Below are positions 28,578-37,509 of a stretch of 64,000 bases of DNA, in pieces. Within the stretch, counting starts at the first letter, position 1; each line of letters begins with the position of its first letter. Source of the stretch: CAVPEV01 sp963703555 (GTDB taxonomy: Bacteria; Actinomycetota; Actinomycetes; Actinomycetales; Cellulomonadaceae); NCBI GenBank assembly GCA_963703555.1, contig CAVPEV010000039.1, forward strand, positions 1 through 64,000, written 5' to 3'. A program made the position numbers and the translations under genes. The notes under the pieces are model-generated. The model ran no database searches and had not been told where the DNA came from. It was given only the letters and a program-made list of their open reading frames with translations.

Positions 28578-30356
28578 GTGCCGTCCAGCCTCCACGCCGC
28601 CGCCGACCCGCCGCTGCCCGCCGTCCCCGTCCAGCTCGGTCTCGACGCGATCGGCACGCCGCTGTCGCACGTGGTCTTCGTGGTCGTCGACCTGGAGACG
28701 ACGGGCGCGGCGGTCGGCCGGTCCGCCATCACCGAGATCGGGGCGGTGAAGGTGCAAGGCGGCCAGGTGCTCGGCGAGTTCCAGACACTCGTGGACCCCG
28801 GCGGCCCCATCCCGGCCGCGATCCAGGTGCTCACGGGGATCACCACCGCCATGGTGGTCGGCGCGCCGCGCATCGAGGGGGTGCTGGCCAGTTTCCTCGA
28901 GTTCGCCCGTGGCAGCGTGCTGGTGGCGCACAACGCCCCGTTCGACATCGGCTTCCTCAAGGCTGCCGCCAGGGACAGCGGCCACCCGTGGCCGGCCCAC
29001 CCGGTGGTGGACACGGTGCGCCTGGCCCGCCGTGTGGTGACCCGCGACGAGGCGCCCAACCATCGGCTGTCTACGCTCGCCACGCTGTTCCACGCCACGG
29101 TGACACCCGAGCACCGGGCGCTCGCGGACGCCCGGGCGACCGTCGACGTCCTCCACGCGCTGCTGGGCCGGCTCGCGCCGCTCGGCGTCACCCACCTGGA
29201 GGACCTGGCCACCGCCGTGGACCCGGTGCCCGACGACGTGCGTCGCAAGCGCCACCTGGCCGACGGCATACCGGCCGCCCCCGGGGTCTACGTGTTCCGC
29301 GGACCACGCGACGAGGTGCTCTACGTCGGTACCTCCACCAACCTGCACCGCCGGGTGCGCAGCTACTTCACCGCCGCCGAGAAGCGGCACCGGATGACCG
29401 AGATGGTGCGGCTCGCGACCTCGGTGACGCCCATCGTCTGCGCCACCGAGCTCGAGGCCAGCGTCCGCGAACTGCGCCTCATCGCCGAGCACGCGCCCCG
29501 CTACAACCGCCGCTCCCGGTTCCCCGAGCGGATGCCGTGGGTCCGGCTCACCGACGAGCCGTTCCCACGGCTGACGGTCGTCCGAGAGGTTCGGCCACAG
29601 CCGGCCGGTGCGCCGGCGGCCACCTACCTCGGCCCGTTCGGGTCCAGGAGCTCCGCGCTCGCCGCCGTGGAGGCGCTGCAGGAGACCTTCCCGTTGCGCC
29701 GGTGCGCCGCCCGGTTGCGGCCGGCGCCCTCGCCCGGCGCGTCGGCATGTGTGCTCGCCGGCATGGGTCGGTGCGGCGCCCCGTGCATCGGTGGCCAGGA
29801 CGTCGCCTCCTACGCCCGGGTGGTCGGTGAGGCCCGCGTGGCCATCACCGGCGACCCTGCGCCGGTGGTCGGTGCGCACGCAGCACGGATCGAGGCGCTG
29901 GTCGGCGAGGAGCGGTTCGAGGAGGCCGCGGTCGTCCGCGACCGGCTGGCGGCGTTCCTGCGCGGTGCGGCGCGCACGCAGCGCATCGCACCGTTCGCGG
30001 CATGCCCGCAGATCGTGGCTGCTCGGCGGGCCGAGGGCGGCGGCTGGGAGATCGTCCTGGTGCGCTACGGCCGCCTGGCAGGCACCACCCGGGTGCCGCG
30101 AGGCGCCGACACCGGGCCCGCCGTCGCGGCTCTCGTGCTGTCCGGCGAGCACGTGCCGGCACCCGTCCCGCCGGCCCCCGCGGGCCACCCGGAGGAAGCC
30201 GACCTCGTGCTCGACTGGCTCGAGCAGCCCGGTGTGCGGCTCGTCGAGGCCCCCGCGGGGTGGGCGAGCCCGGTCCGGGGTGCCGCGGCGCACGTCGACC
30301 CGGCGGCGGCGCTGGCGGCGTCCCGCGCGGCCGGCCGCGGCATGATGGCCACATGA
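28578..30356 (+). CDS. DEDDh exonuclease fused to GIY-YIG/UvrC-like nuclease
   Basis: A 592-residue fusion. Residues 30-205 form a DnaQ-like 3'-5' exonuclease (VVVDLETTGAAVG; LVAHNAPFDIGFL; HRALADARAT, with the last Asp and His). Residues 225-320 form a GIY-YIG domain (GVYVFRGPRDEVLYVGTSTN, LHRRVRSYF). The rest resembles the middle of UvrC, with Cys-rich CAARLRP and MGRCGAPC and a UVR-like stretch, EERFEEAAVVRDRLAAFLRG. It lacks the UvrC RNase H half, so it is Cho-like rather than a full UvrC. It probably acts in DNA repair. The GTG at 28578 has a TACCGT box seven bases upstream. Confidence 0.88.
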   Translation: MPSSLHAAADPPLPAVPVQLGLDAIGTPLSHVVFVVVDLETTGAAVGRSAITEIGAVKVQGGQVLGEFQTLVDPGGPIPAAIQVLTGITTAMVVGAPRIEGVLASFLEFARGSVLVAHNAPFDIGFLKAAARDSGHPWPAHPVVDTVRLARRVVTRDEAPNHRLSTLATLFHATVTPEHRALADARATVDVLHALLGRLAPLGVTHLEDLATAVDPVPDDVRRKRHLADGIPAAPGVYVFRGPRDEVLYVGTSTNLHRRVRSYFTAAEKRHRMTEMVRLATSVTPIVCATELEASVRELRLIAEHAPRYNRRSRFPERMPWVRLTDEPFPRLTVVREVRPQPAGAPAATYLGPFGSRSSALAAVEALQETFPLRRCAARLRPAPSPGASACVLAGMGRCGAPCIGGQDVASYARVVGEARVAITGDPAPVVGAHAARIEALVGEERFEEAAVVRDRLAAFLRGAARTQRIAPFAACPQIVAARRAEGGGWEIVLVRYGRLAGTTRVPRGADTGPAVAALVLSGEHVPAPVPPAPAGHPEEADLVLDWLEQPGVRLVEAPAGWASPVRGAAAHVDPAAALAASRAAGRGMMAT

Positions 30357-30634
30357 TGACCGCGATCGTCCTCGTCGACACCGAAGCCGCCCGCATCCCG
30401 GAGGTCGCCGCACAGATCGCCGACATCCCCGGGGTGAGCGAGGTCTACTCCGTCACCGGGGAGGTGGACCTCATCGCCATCGTGCGGGTGCGCGAGCACG
30501 AGGACCTGGCGCCCGTCATCGCCGATCGGATGAGCAAGGTTCCCGGCGTGCTGCGCACCCAGACCTACATGGCCTTCCGCACGTACTCTCGCCACGACCT
30601 GGAGCAGGCGTTCGACCTGGGCCTGGAGGACTGA
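30353..30634 (+). CDS. Stand-alone Lrp/AsnC ligand-binding (RAM) domain protein
   Basis: A 93-residue protein consisting only of the effector-binding domain of Lrp/AsnC regulators (TAIVLVDTEAARIPEVAAQI; GVSEVYSVTGEVDLIAIV). With no DNA-binding domain it probably binds an amino acid and modifies a partner. It starts at ATG 30353, overlapping the nuclease TGA (ATGA), so it is the second gene of that operon. It is convergent with trpD, with only ten bases between stops; trpD may be functionally related through amino-acid sensing, but this is inference. Confidence 0.85.
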   Translation: MMTAIVLVDTEAARIPEVAAQIADIPGVSEVYSVTGEVDLIAIVRVREHEDLAPVIADRMSKVPGVLRTQTYMAFRTYSRHDLEQAFDLGLED

Positions 30635-30644
30635 CCGCCCGCCG

Positions 30645-31718
30645 TCAGCCGGCGAGGGCGGCGCTGGCGGCCAGCCACCGCGCCAGCACGTCCGCGGCGG
30701 CGCCGGTGTCCAGCGACCGGCGCGCGTGCTCCTGGCCCGCGGCCAACCGCTGCACGAGGCCGCCGTCCGCGGCGGCCGTGCCCGGCAGCGTGCCGTCGGC
30801 CACCAGCGCCGCCGCCGCGTTGAGCACCACCGTGTCCCGGACCGGCCCCGGCTCGCCGGCCAGCAGGGTGCGGACCACGGAGGCGTTGTGCGCGGCGTCG
30901 CCCCCGCGCAGCTGGGCGACGGTCGCCGCCGGGATGCCGAGCTCACGGACCGGGTCGAGCACGTGCTCGACGACCTGCCCGTCCTGCACCTGCCACACAT
31001 GCGCCGTGCTCGTCGGAGCCAGCTCGTCGAGACCGTCGTCACTGCGGAAGACCAGCGCGCTGGTCCCGCGGCCGGCCAGCACGCCGGCCACCAGGCCCGC
31101 CATGGCCGGGTCGGCGACCCCGACCGCCGCCGCCTCCGGCTGGGCCGGGTTGGTCAATGGTCCGAGGATGTTGAACGCCGTCGGGATGCCCAGCTCCCGG
31201 CGCGCGACCGCCGCATGGCGCATGGCGGGGTGGAACACCTGGGCGAAACAGAAGGTGATGCCAACCTCCTCGGCGACCCGGGCCACCGCGGCCGGCGGGA
31301 GCCCGAGCGGCAGGCCCAGCGCCTCCAGCACGTCGGCCGTGCCCGAGGCGGAGGACGCCGCCCGGTTGCCGTGCTTCACGACGGTCACGCCCGCCCCGGC
31401 CACCACCAGGGCCGCCATCGTCGAGATGTTGACCGTGTGCGCACGGTCACCGCCGGTCCCGACGACGTCGACCGAGCGCACCGGCACCGTGAACCGTTCG
31501 GCGTGGGCGAGCATCGCGTCGGCCAGCCCGGTGAGCTCCTCGACCGTCTCCCCCTTGGCGCGCAGCGCGACCAGCAAGCCGGCCACCCGCGCGGGCGAGG
31601 CGTCCCCCCGCATGATCTCGTCCATCGCCCAGCCGGTCTGGGCCGGAGCGAGGTCCTCTCCGCGCACCAGCGTGGACAGCAGGTCGGGCCACGTCGCCTG
31701 CGCAGCCGTCGCGGTCAC
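30645..31718 (-). CDS. trpD: Anthranilate phosphoribosyltransferase
   Basis: A 357-residue TrpD. It transfers phosphoribosyl from PRPP to anthranilate in tryptophan synthesis. Signatures are VDVVGTGGDRAHTVNIST (PRPP and glycine loop), VVKHGNRAASSASGTADVLE, and FNILGPLTNPAQ. The GTG at 31718 overlaps the TGA of the upstream receiver-like gene (GTGA), so the two are translationally coupled. It is not linked to other trp genes here. Confidence 0.93.
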   Translation of the reverse strand: MTATAAQATWPDLLSTLVRGEDLAPAQTGWAMDEIMRGDASPARVAGLLVALRAKGETVEELTGLADAMLAHAERFTVPVRSVDVVGTGGDRAHTVNISTMAALVVAGAGVTVVKHGNRAASSASGTADVLEALGLPLGLPPAAVARVAEEVGITFCFAQVFHPAMRHAAVARRELGIPTAFNILGPLTNPAQPEAAAVGVADPAMAGLVAGVLAGRGTSALVFRSDDGLDELAPTSTAHVWQVQDGQVVEHVLDPVRELGIPAATVAQLRGGDAAHNASVVRTLLAGEPGPVRDTVVLNAAAALVADGTLPGTAAADGGLVQRLAAGQEHARRSLDTGAAADVLARWLAASAALAG

Positions 31719-32161
31719 GGCTGCGCAGGCGTCCGCTGGGCGCGCGGCAGGTCGACGAGCCGGGCCACGGCCTCCTGCACCTCGACAGGGTCCAGCGGGT
31801 GCGCGACGACTCCGTCGGCGTTGGACCAGGAGGCCAGCCAGGCGTCCTCCGGGCGGCCGGTCAGCACGAGGATCGGCGGGCAGTCGGCGAGCTCGTCCTT
31901 GAACTGACGGGCCAGGCTCATCCCACCGTTCTTCGGCGCCTCGCCGTCCAGGACGAGCAGGTCCCAGGGCTCCGCCGCTCCGGCAGTCAGCGCGGCAGCC
32001 GGCGTTGCAACCTCGAACCACTGGATCGAAGGCGCGTCGCGGTGCAACCGGGGGCCCACGGCGAGGCGGACCTGAGCACGGGTGTCGACGTCATCGCTGT
32101 AGAGCAGGATCCGCGGGCCCGAGGCCAGGTACGGATCGAGTGCGCTCTCGGAGGTGTCCAT
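31715..32161 (-). CDS. Atypical response-regulator receiver-like protein
   Basis: A 148-residue protein with a receiver-like fold and no output domain. The acidic pair appears as YSDD near residue 24, the candidate phospho-acceptor Asp as LLVLDGEAP, and the switch Thr as LVLTGRPEDAW. The conserved Lys of the final loop is replaced (VAHPLDPVEV), so phosphorylation is doubtful. GAGGAA lies six bases before the ATG at 32161. It overlaps trpD by four bases and is divergent from ctaE. Confidence 0.65.
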   Translation of the reverse strand: MDTSESALDPYLASGPRILLYSDDVDTRAQVRLAVGPRLHRDAPSIQWFEVATPAAALTAGAAEPWDLLVLDGEAPKNGGMSLARQFKDELADCPPILVLTGRPEDAWLASWSNADGVVAHPLDPVEVQEAVARLVDLPRAQRTPAQP

Positions 32162-32338
32162 GCTGTTCCTCACTCGTCATCGGCGTGTCCCGGGCATCCT
32201 CCCACCCGCAGCGCCCGTGCCGCGCGCGCCCAGCACGACCACGGCGAACCCGGGTCGCCTCCGCCCGGCCGGCGGTCTCGGTGAGCCGGTCCGCCACGCG
32301 GGTCTAGGACTGACGTCCCAGGAGGGCGCGTTTTCGGC

Positions 32339-32344
32339 CATAAT
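32339..32344 (+). promoter_or_regulatory. Candidate -10 box for leaderless ctaE
   Basis: CATAAT lies exactly seven bases before the GTG at 32352. It overlaps an in-frame ATG at 32343, which I therefore read as part of the promoter and not as the start. Confidence 0.45.
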
Positions 32345-32351
32345 GGCCACC

Positions 32352-32990
32352 GTGTCGACAGCAACGGCCGCCCCGTCCGCACCGAGCCACGTCAGCGTCA
32401 CCCGCCCGAACCGGGCCGCCGTTGGCACCATCGTCTGGCTGGCCAGCGAGATCATGTTCTTCGCCGGGCTGTTCGCCATGTACTTCACCCTGCGGTCCAC
32501 GGCGCCCGAGTCCTGGGCGACGAGCACCGTGCACCTCAACGTCGGGTACGCCACGGTCAACACCCTCGTCCTGGTGCTGTCGTCGGTGACCTGCCAGATG
32601 GGCGTGTGGGCGGCCGAACGGTTCCAGCCCGTGCGGACGGGCAGCCTGCTACGGGTGAGCGCCTGGGGCATGAACGAATGGATGACGCTCACCTACCTCA
32701 TGGGCGCCCTTTTCATCGCCGGGCAGATCTACGAGTACACCGCGCTGGTGCACGCCGGTGTGACGATCTCCGCCAGCGCGTTCGGGACGGCGTTCTACCT
32801 GACGACCGGCTTCCACGGCCTGCACGTGCTGGCGGGGCTCATCGCGTTCCTCTTCGTGCTCAGCCGTTCCTTCGCAGCCAAACGGTTCGGCAGCCATGAG
32901 GCCACGACCGCGGTCGTCACCTCCTACTACTGGCACTTCGTCGACGTCGTGTGGATCGCCCTGTTCGCCACCATCTACCTGCTGCGCTGA
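32352..32990 (+). CDS. ctaE: Cytochrome c oxidase subunit III
   Basis: A 212-residue integral membrane subunit of the aa3 oxidase, with five predicted helices (from TIVWLASEIMFFAGLFAMYF to VTSYYWHFVDVVWIALFATI). HGLHVLAGL and YYWHFVDVVW are subunit III hallmarks. I prefer GTG 32352 over ATG 32343 because the CATAAT box with seven-base spacing would make it leaderless; the difference is three residues. It heads the ctaE-qcrCAB operon. Confidence 0.92.
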   Translation: MSTATAAPSAPSHVSVTRPNRAAVGTIVWLASEIMFFAGLFAMYFTLRSTAPESWATSTVHLNVGYATVNTLVLVLSSVTCQMGVWAAERFQPVRTGSLLRVSAWGMNEWMTLTYLMGALFIAGQIYEYTALVHAGVTISASAFGTAFYLTTGFHGLHVLAGLIAFLFVLSRSFAAKRFGSHEATTAVVTSYYWHFVDVVWIALFATIYLLR

Positions 32991-33033
32991 CCCGGCGCAC
33001 CGGCTCCCATCCCAGCGAGACGAGGAACGACCC

Positions 33034-33819
33034 GTGAAGGCTCTCGCCGCCCGCAGGCATCACCGGTCCGCACCGGTGGTGCTCACCCTGCTGGCGCTGC
33101 TCGTCACCGGCGTGCTCTATGCGGTGCTCGTGCCGTCGGCTGCCGACGCCACCGCTGCGACGGCCACCGCGGACGACGTCGCCGTCGGCCAGAAGCTGTT
33201 CCAGGCGAACTGCGCCACGTGCCACGGCAAGCAGGCCGAGGGCACCCCGAGCGGCCCGTCACTGGTCGGCGTGGGCGCGGCGGCGGTGAACTTCCAGGTG
33301 GGCACCGGGCGGATGCCGGCCCAGATGTCCGGCGTGCAGGTACAGCCCAAGCCGGTCCAGTTCACCGATGCACAGATCGCCCAGCTGGCCGCCTACGTCG
33401 CCTCGCTGGGCCCAGGGCCCGCGGTACCGACCGCCGATCAGGTCGACGCGGCGCTCGGCGACCCGGCCAACGGCATGGCGATCTTCCGCACCAACTGCGC
33501 GATGTGCCACAACGCGGTGGGCGCCGGGGGTGCGCTGTCGCAGGGCAAGTTCGCCCCGTCGCTCATGAAGACCAGCCCCACCCACATCTATGAGGCAATG
33601 CTCACCGGCCCGCAGTCCATGCCGGTGTTCAACGACGCGACCATCACCCCGCAGGAGAAGCGCGACGTGATCGCCTACCTCGAGCTCCAGCGCGACGGCT
33701 CCCCCGGTGGGGCGACGCTCGGCGCCCTGGGTCCGGTGAGCGAGGGCCTGTGGGCGTGGATCGTCGGAATCGGCCTCCTCATCGGGGCCACGGTCTGGAT
33801 CGGAGCCAAGTCCTCGTGA
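33034..33819 (+). CDS. qcrC: Cytochrome bc1 complex diheme cytochrome c subunit
   Basis: A 261-residue diheme cytochrome c that carries electrons from the bc1 complex to the aa3 oxidase within the actinobacterial supercomplex, replacing a soluble cytochrome c. There is an N-terminal membrane anchor (VVLTLLALLVTGVLYAVLV). Heme motifs are CATCH (60-64) and CAMCH (155-159), with Met ligands in GRMPAQM and GPQSMP. A C-terminal helix (LWAWIVGIGLLIGATVWIG) anchors it again. GAGG lies nine bases before the GTG. It overlaps qcrA (GTGA). Confidence 0.95.
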   Translation: MKALAARRHHRSAPVVLTLLALLVTGVLYAVLVPSAADATAATATADDVAVGQKLFQANCATCHGKQAEGTPSGPSLVGVGAAAVNFQVGTGRMPAQMSGVQVQPKPVQFTDAQIAQLAAYVASLGPGPAVPTADQVDAALGDPANGMAIFRTNCAMCHNAVGAGGALSQGKFAPSLMKTSPTHIYEAMLTGPQSMPVFNDATITPQEKRDVIAYLELQRDGSPGGATLGALGPVSEGLWAWIVGIGLLIGATVWIGAKSS

Positions 33820-34844
33820 GCACTCCCGAACCCCCGTCCTCCGAGCTGGCCTCGCCCGGCGAACCGGCGCTGCCGGACCGGTTCGACAACCCGGGGCTCC
33901 CACCGCACCACCCCCGCCGCGCCGACGTCGACCCGCGGGCGGACCGGCGAGCCGAGCGGCAGGTCGTCGTGCTCTTCACGATCTCGGTGCTGGGCACGGT
34001 GGCGTTCGTCGTCGCGTACTTCCTGGTGCCGCCGGGGACGACGGCGGCCGGCATCCGCACCTCGAACTTCGTGCTGGGCCTCGCGCTGTTCTTCGCGCTG
34101 CTGGGCATCGGGACCGGGGCGGTGCACTGGGCGAAGTCGCTGATGAACGACCACGAACAGGTCGAGGAGCGACACCCGATCGCCAGCCCCGAGGAGACCC
34201 GCACCCAGGCCGTCGAGATCCTGCGCCAGGGCGTCGCCGACGCCAACGTCGGGCGGCGCGGCGTGCTCAAGGGTGTGGTGCTGTCGGCCCTCGCGCTGTT
34301 CCCGCTGTCCGTCGCGGTCCCGTTGATCGCCAACATCGGCGAGGACTGGGACATCTCGAAGTTCAAGCACACCTGGTGGGAGAAGGGCAAGCGCCTGGCC
34401 GTCGACCCGTCCGGGCGGCCGATCAAGGCCGCCGACCTGACGATCGGCTCGGTGGTCCACGTCATCCCCGAGGACCTGGACAAGGCGGCGCACCCCCTGG
34501 ACGAGAAGGCCAAGGCCGTCGTGCTCGTCGTGCGGCTGGATCCGCGCGACCTGACGGAGGCCGACGACCGCAAGGGCTGGTCCTACGACGGCATCGTGGC
34601 CTACTCCAAGATCTGCACCCACGTAGGGTGCCCCGTCGCGCTGTACGAGCAGCAGACCCACCACCTGCTGTGCCCGTGCCACCAGTCCACCTTCGACATC
34701 GCGAACGGGGCGAAGGTCGTCTTCGGTCCGGCGAAGCGGCCGCTGCCCCAACTGCCCATCACGGTCGACGAGCAGGGGTACCTGGTCGCCCAGTCGGACT
34801 TCCACGAACCGGTCGGGCCGAGCTTCTGGGAGCGGCTGAAGTGA
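33816..34844 (+). CDS. qcrA: Cytochrome bc1 complex Rieske iron-sulfur subunit
   Basis: A 342-residue Rieske protein of the actinobacterial type, with three membrane helices rather than one (VVVLFTISVLGTVAFVVAYF, NFVLGLALFFALLGIGTGAV, and a third near residue 155). The [2Fe-2S] ligands are CTHVGC (267-272) and CPCHQS (286-291). It accepts electrons from menaquinol and passes them to the diheme cytochrome. It overlaps qcrC and qcrB by four bases each, which shows tight coupling. Confidence 0.95.
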   Translation: MSTPEPPSSELASPGEPALPDRFDNPGLPPHHPRRADVDPRADRRAERQVVVLFTISVLGTVAFVVAYFLVPPGTTAAGIRTSNFVLGLALFFALLGIGTGAVHWAKSLMNDHEQVEERHPIASPEETRTQAVEILRQGVADANVGRRGVLKGVVLSALALFPLSVAVPLIANIGEDWDISKFKHTWWEKGKRLAVDPSGRPIKAADLTIGSVVHVIPEDLDKAAHPLDEKAKAVVLVVRLDPRDLTEADDRKGWSYDGIVAYSKICTHVGCPVALYEQQTHHLLCPCHQSTFDIANGAKVVFGPAKRPLPQLPITVDEQGYLVAQSDFHEPVGPSFWERLK

Positions 34845-36517
34845 GCACCACCGCCCCCAGCCGCCTCGCCGCCGCCACCGCGGACGCCCTCGATCAGCGC
34901 ACCGGCATCGCCGGGGCGGTCAAGGAGTTCGCCCGCAAGATCTTCCCGGACCACTGGTCCTTCCTGCTCGGCGAGATCGCGCTCTACAGCTTCGTCGTCC
35001 TGCTCGTCTCGGGCACGTTCCTCACCATGTTCTTCGTGCCGAGCATGACCGAGGTGACCTACCAAGGCCCGTGGCGGTCCCTGCAGGGCGTGCCGATGTC
35101 GGAGGCCTTCTCCTCCACGCTGCGGATCTCCTTCGAGGTCCGCGGCGGCCTGCTCATGCGCCAGATCCACCACTGGGCGGCGCTGCTCTTCCTCGCGGCC
35201 ATCGTCACGCACATGATGCGGATCTTCTTCACCGGTGCGTTCCGCAAACCCCGGGAGATCAACTGGCTGGTGGGTTTCACCCTGATGATCCTGGGCCTGG
35301 TGGCGGGATTCTCCGGCTACTCCCTGCCCGACGACGTGCTGTCCGGCAACGGGCTGCGGATCGCCAGCGGCGTCGCTCTGTCGATCCCGATCCTCGGCAG
35401 CTACCTGTCCTACCTGCTGTTCGGCGGTGAGTTCCCCGGTCAGGACCTCATCCCCCGGCTGTTCACGGTGCACATCCTGCTGATCCCCGGGCTGATCCTG
35501 GCGTTCATCGCCGTGCACCTGTTCTTCGTCGTCCTGCACAAGCACACCCAGTACCCTGGCTCGGGGCGCACGGACCACAACGTCGTCGGGTATCCGTTCT
35601 TCCCGGTCTACACGGCCAAGGCGGGCGGGTTCTTCTTCATCGTCTTCGCGGTGGTCGCGCTCATGGCCGCAACGATGACGATCAACCCGATCTGGAACTA
35701 CGGCCCCTTCGACCCCTCGATAGTGTCCGCGGGCGCCCAGCCCGACTGGTACATGCTCTTCCTCGAGGGCGCCCTGCGACTCATGCCCGGTCAGGCGGAG
35801 GTGGTCATCGGGGGGTGGACGCTGTCGCTCAACATCCTCATCCCCGGCGTGGTGATCCCCGGCATCCTGTTCACGGCCCTCGCCCTGTTCCCGTTCATCG
35901 AGGCCTCGGCCACCGGCGACCACCGCGAGCACCACGTCCTGGACCGGCCTCGCAACGCCCCGTTCCGCACCGCGATGGGCGTGTCGCTGGTCACGGCGTT
36001 CGTCGTCCTGGCTCTGGCCGGCAGCAACGACATCATCGCCACGCTCTTGCGGATGTCCATCAACGACATCACCTGGATGTTCCGTGTCCTGCTGTTCCTG
36101 GGGCCGGCGCTGGCCTTCTGGGTCACCAAGCGGACCTGCCTCAGCCTGCAGCGCAAGGACCGCGAGCTCGTGCTGCACGGTCACGAGACCGGACGCATCG
36201 TGCGGTTCGCCAACGGGGAGTACATCGAGGTGCACCGCCCGCTCGACGAGCACGAACGCTGGTTGCGGGTCAGCCACGAGCCGAGCCGTTCGCTGCAGAT
36301 CACGCCGGACCAGGGCGGTCGGCCACGCTCCCGCGGGACCCGGCTCCGCGGGCGCCTGTCCCGGATGTTCTACGAGGACCGGGTCGATCCGGTGACACCG
36401 GCCGAGCTGGCCGCCGCGCGCGAGTACAACACCGGCCACGACGCGCTCACCGGCGCCGGCGCCGCGTCCGGACGCGATGCCGGCATCACCGGGCCCGACG
36501 ACGATGCGTCCCGCTGA
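34841..36517 (+). CDS. qcrB: Cytochrome bc1 complex cytochrome b subunit
   Basis: A 558-residue cytochrome b, longer than mitochondrial forms because of a hydrophilic actinobacterial C-terminal extension from about residue 430. Heme-binding His pairs lie in MRQIHHWAALLFL and IVTHMMRIFFTG, and in VHILLIPGLILAFIAVHLFF. The quinol site PDW motif is in AQPDWYMLFLEG. Together with QcrA and QcrC it oxidises menaquinol. It is the last gene of the operon; a repeat-rich gap of 213 bases separates it from sodA. Confidence 0.95.
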   Translation: MSTTAPSRLAAATADALDQRTGIAGAVKEFARKIFPDHWSFLLGEIALYSFVVLLVSGTFLTMFFVPSMTEVTYQGPWRSLQGVPMSEAFSSTLRISFEVRGGLLMRQIHHWAALLFLAAIVTHMMRIFFTGAFRKPREINWLVGFTLMILGLVAGFSGYSLPDDVLSGNGLRIASGVALSIPILGSYLSYLLFGGEFPGQDLIPRLFTVHILLIPGLILAFIAVHLFFVVLHKHTQYPGSGRTDHNVVGYPFFPVYTAKAGGFFFIVFAVVALMAATMTINPIWNYGPFDPSIVSAGAQPDWYMLFLEGALRLMPGQAEVVIGGWTLSLNILIPGVVIPGILFTALALFPFIEASATGDHREHHVLDRPRNAPFRTAMGVSLVTAFVVLALAGSNDIIATLLRMSINDITWMFRVLLFLGPALAFWVTKRTCLSLQRKDRELVLHGHETGRIVRFANGEYIEVHRPLDEHERWLRVSHEPSRSLQITPDQGGRPRSRGTRLRGRLSRMFYEDRVDPVTPAELAAAREYNTGHDALTGAGAASGRDAGITGPDDDASR

Positions 36518-36730
36518 CCCTGCCCACGCCGGATCCCCCGACCCCACGCCGGATCCCCCGACCGTGCGGAATCCCCCGACCGTGCGGAATCCGGTCCGGT
36601 GGAGGAGCGTTGACCTGGTGCACGGTGGGTCCGTCACGGCGGTCCCACCCCACGGTGCCACACCGCGCACAGCAGCACTCGAAGGTCGCCACGGCGGACG
36701 CCGCGGCGCGAGGAAGGAGAGCACTCTCGC
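36518..36730 (+). repeat. Short tandem repeats in the qcrB-sodA gap
   Basis: Between 36525 and 36600 a unit built on CGCCGGATCCCCCGACC occurs twice and then a variant, TGCGGAATCCCCCGACCG, follows, with a partial further copy ending GGAATCC. Units are 18-20 bases. The remainder of the gap should hold the sodA promoter; TTGACC at 36610-36615 is a possible -35, but I see no matching -10. Confidence 0.55.
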
Positions 36731-37360
36731 ATGGCTGACTACACACTCCCGGACCTGCCCTACGACTACGCGGCGCTCGAGCCGCACATCTCCGGTCGGA
36801 TCATGCAGCTGCACCACGACAAGCACCACGCGGCGTACGTGAGCGGCGCCAACCAGGCCCTGGAGAAGTTGGCGGAGGCCCGCGAGAAGGACGACCTGGG
36901 CGCGGTGAACCTGTACGAGAAGAACCTCGCATTCAACCTCGGCGGCCACGTCAACCACTCCGTCTTCTGGCTGAACATGTCCCCTGACGGCGGCGAGCGG
37001 CCCGTCGGCGACCTGGCTGCGGCGATCGACGAGTCGTTCGGCTCGTTCGAGGGGTTCCAGAAGCACTTCGCCGCCGCTGCGACCGGCATCCAGGGCTCCG
37101 GCTGGGCCGTCCTCGCCTGGGACAGCCTGGGACAGAAGCTCATCGTGGTGCAGCTCTACGACCAGCAGAGCAACCTCACCCTGGGTCTGGTCCCCATCGT
37201 CATGCTCGACATGTGGGAGCACGCCTTCTACCTCGACTACCTCAACGTCAAGGCGGACTACGTCAAGGCATGGTGGAACGTCACCAGCTGGACCGACGCC
37301 GCCGCTCGGTTCGACCGGGCGCGCACCACTACGGCGGGTCTCATCGTCCCGACCGTCTGA
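36731..37360 (+). CDS. sodA: Superoxide dismutase (Mn/Fe)
   Basis: A 209-residue Fe/Mn superoxide dismutase that converts superoxide to peroxide and oxygen. Metal ligands are His28 (LHHDKHH), His76 (NHSVFW), Asp160 and His164 (DMWEHAFYLDY). The metal cannot be fixed with certainty by eye. It has no signal peptide and is cytoplasmic or exported without cleavage. A GGAAGGAG site lies about 12 bases before the ATG. Placed between bc1 and oxidase genes, it would protect against superoxide leaking from respiration. Confidence 0.95.
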   Translation: MADYTLPDLPYDYAALEPHISGRIMQLHHDKHHAAYVSGANQALEKLAEAREKDDLGAVNLYEKNLAFNLGGHVNHSVFWLNMSPDGGERPVGDLAAAIDESFGSFEGFQKHFAAAATGIQGSGWAVLAWDSLGQKLIVVQLYDQQSNLTLGLVPIVMLDMWEHAFYLDYLNVKADYVKAWWNVTSWTDAAARFDRARTTTAGLIVPTV

Positions 37361-37393
37361 CCGCGCCCAGCAGGCTTTCGACCGGAACCGACG

Positions 37394-37430
37394 ACCAGGC
37401 CCCGGCTCCCCCTGGGGGCCGGGGCCTGGT
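37394..37430. terminator. Bidirectional terminator between sodA and ctaF
   Basis: ACCAGGCCCCGGC and GCCGGGGCCTGGT pair perfectly over 13 bp around an 11-base loop. It follows the sodA stop by 34 bases and lies downstream of the convergent ctaF. Confidence 0.8.
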
Positions 37431-37509
37431 CGTGTCCGGGGCGCCGGTCGCGGCGCACAGCCTCGTCCCGCTGCAGATTTCTCGTCGGTGCCGGGCGCGG
37501 GGACAGGCT

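Noticed and set aside
32343..32345. ATG 32343 as the ctaE start
   Set aside because: It lies in the CATAAT box; GTG 32352 has the seven-base spacing seen at other leaderless genes. It remains possible, since the choice changes only three residues.
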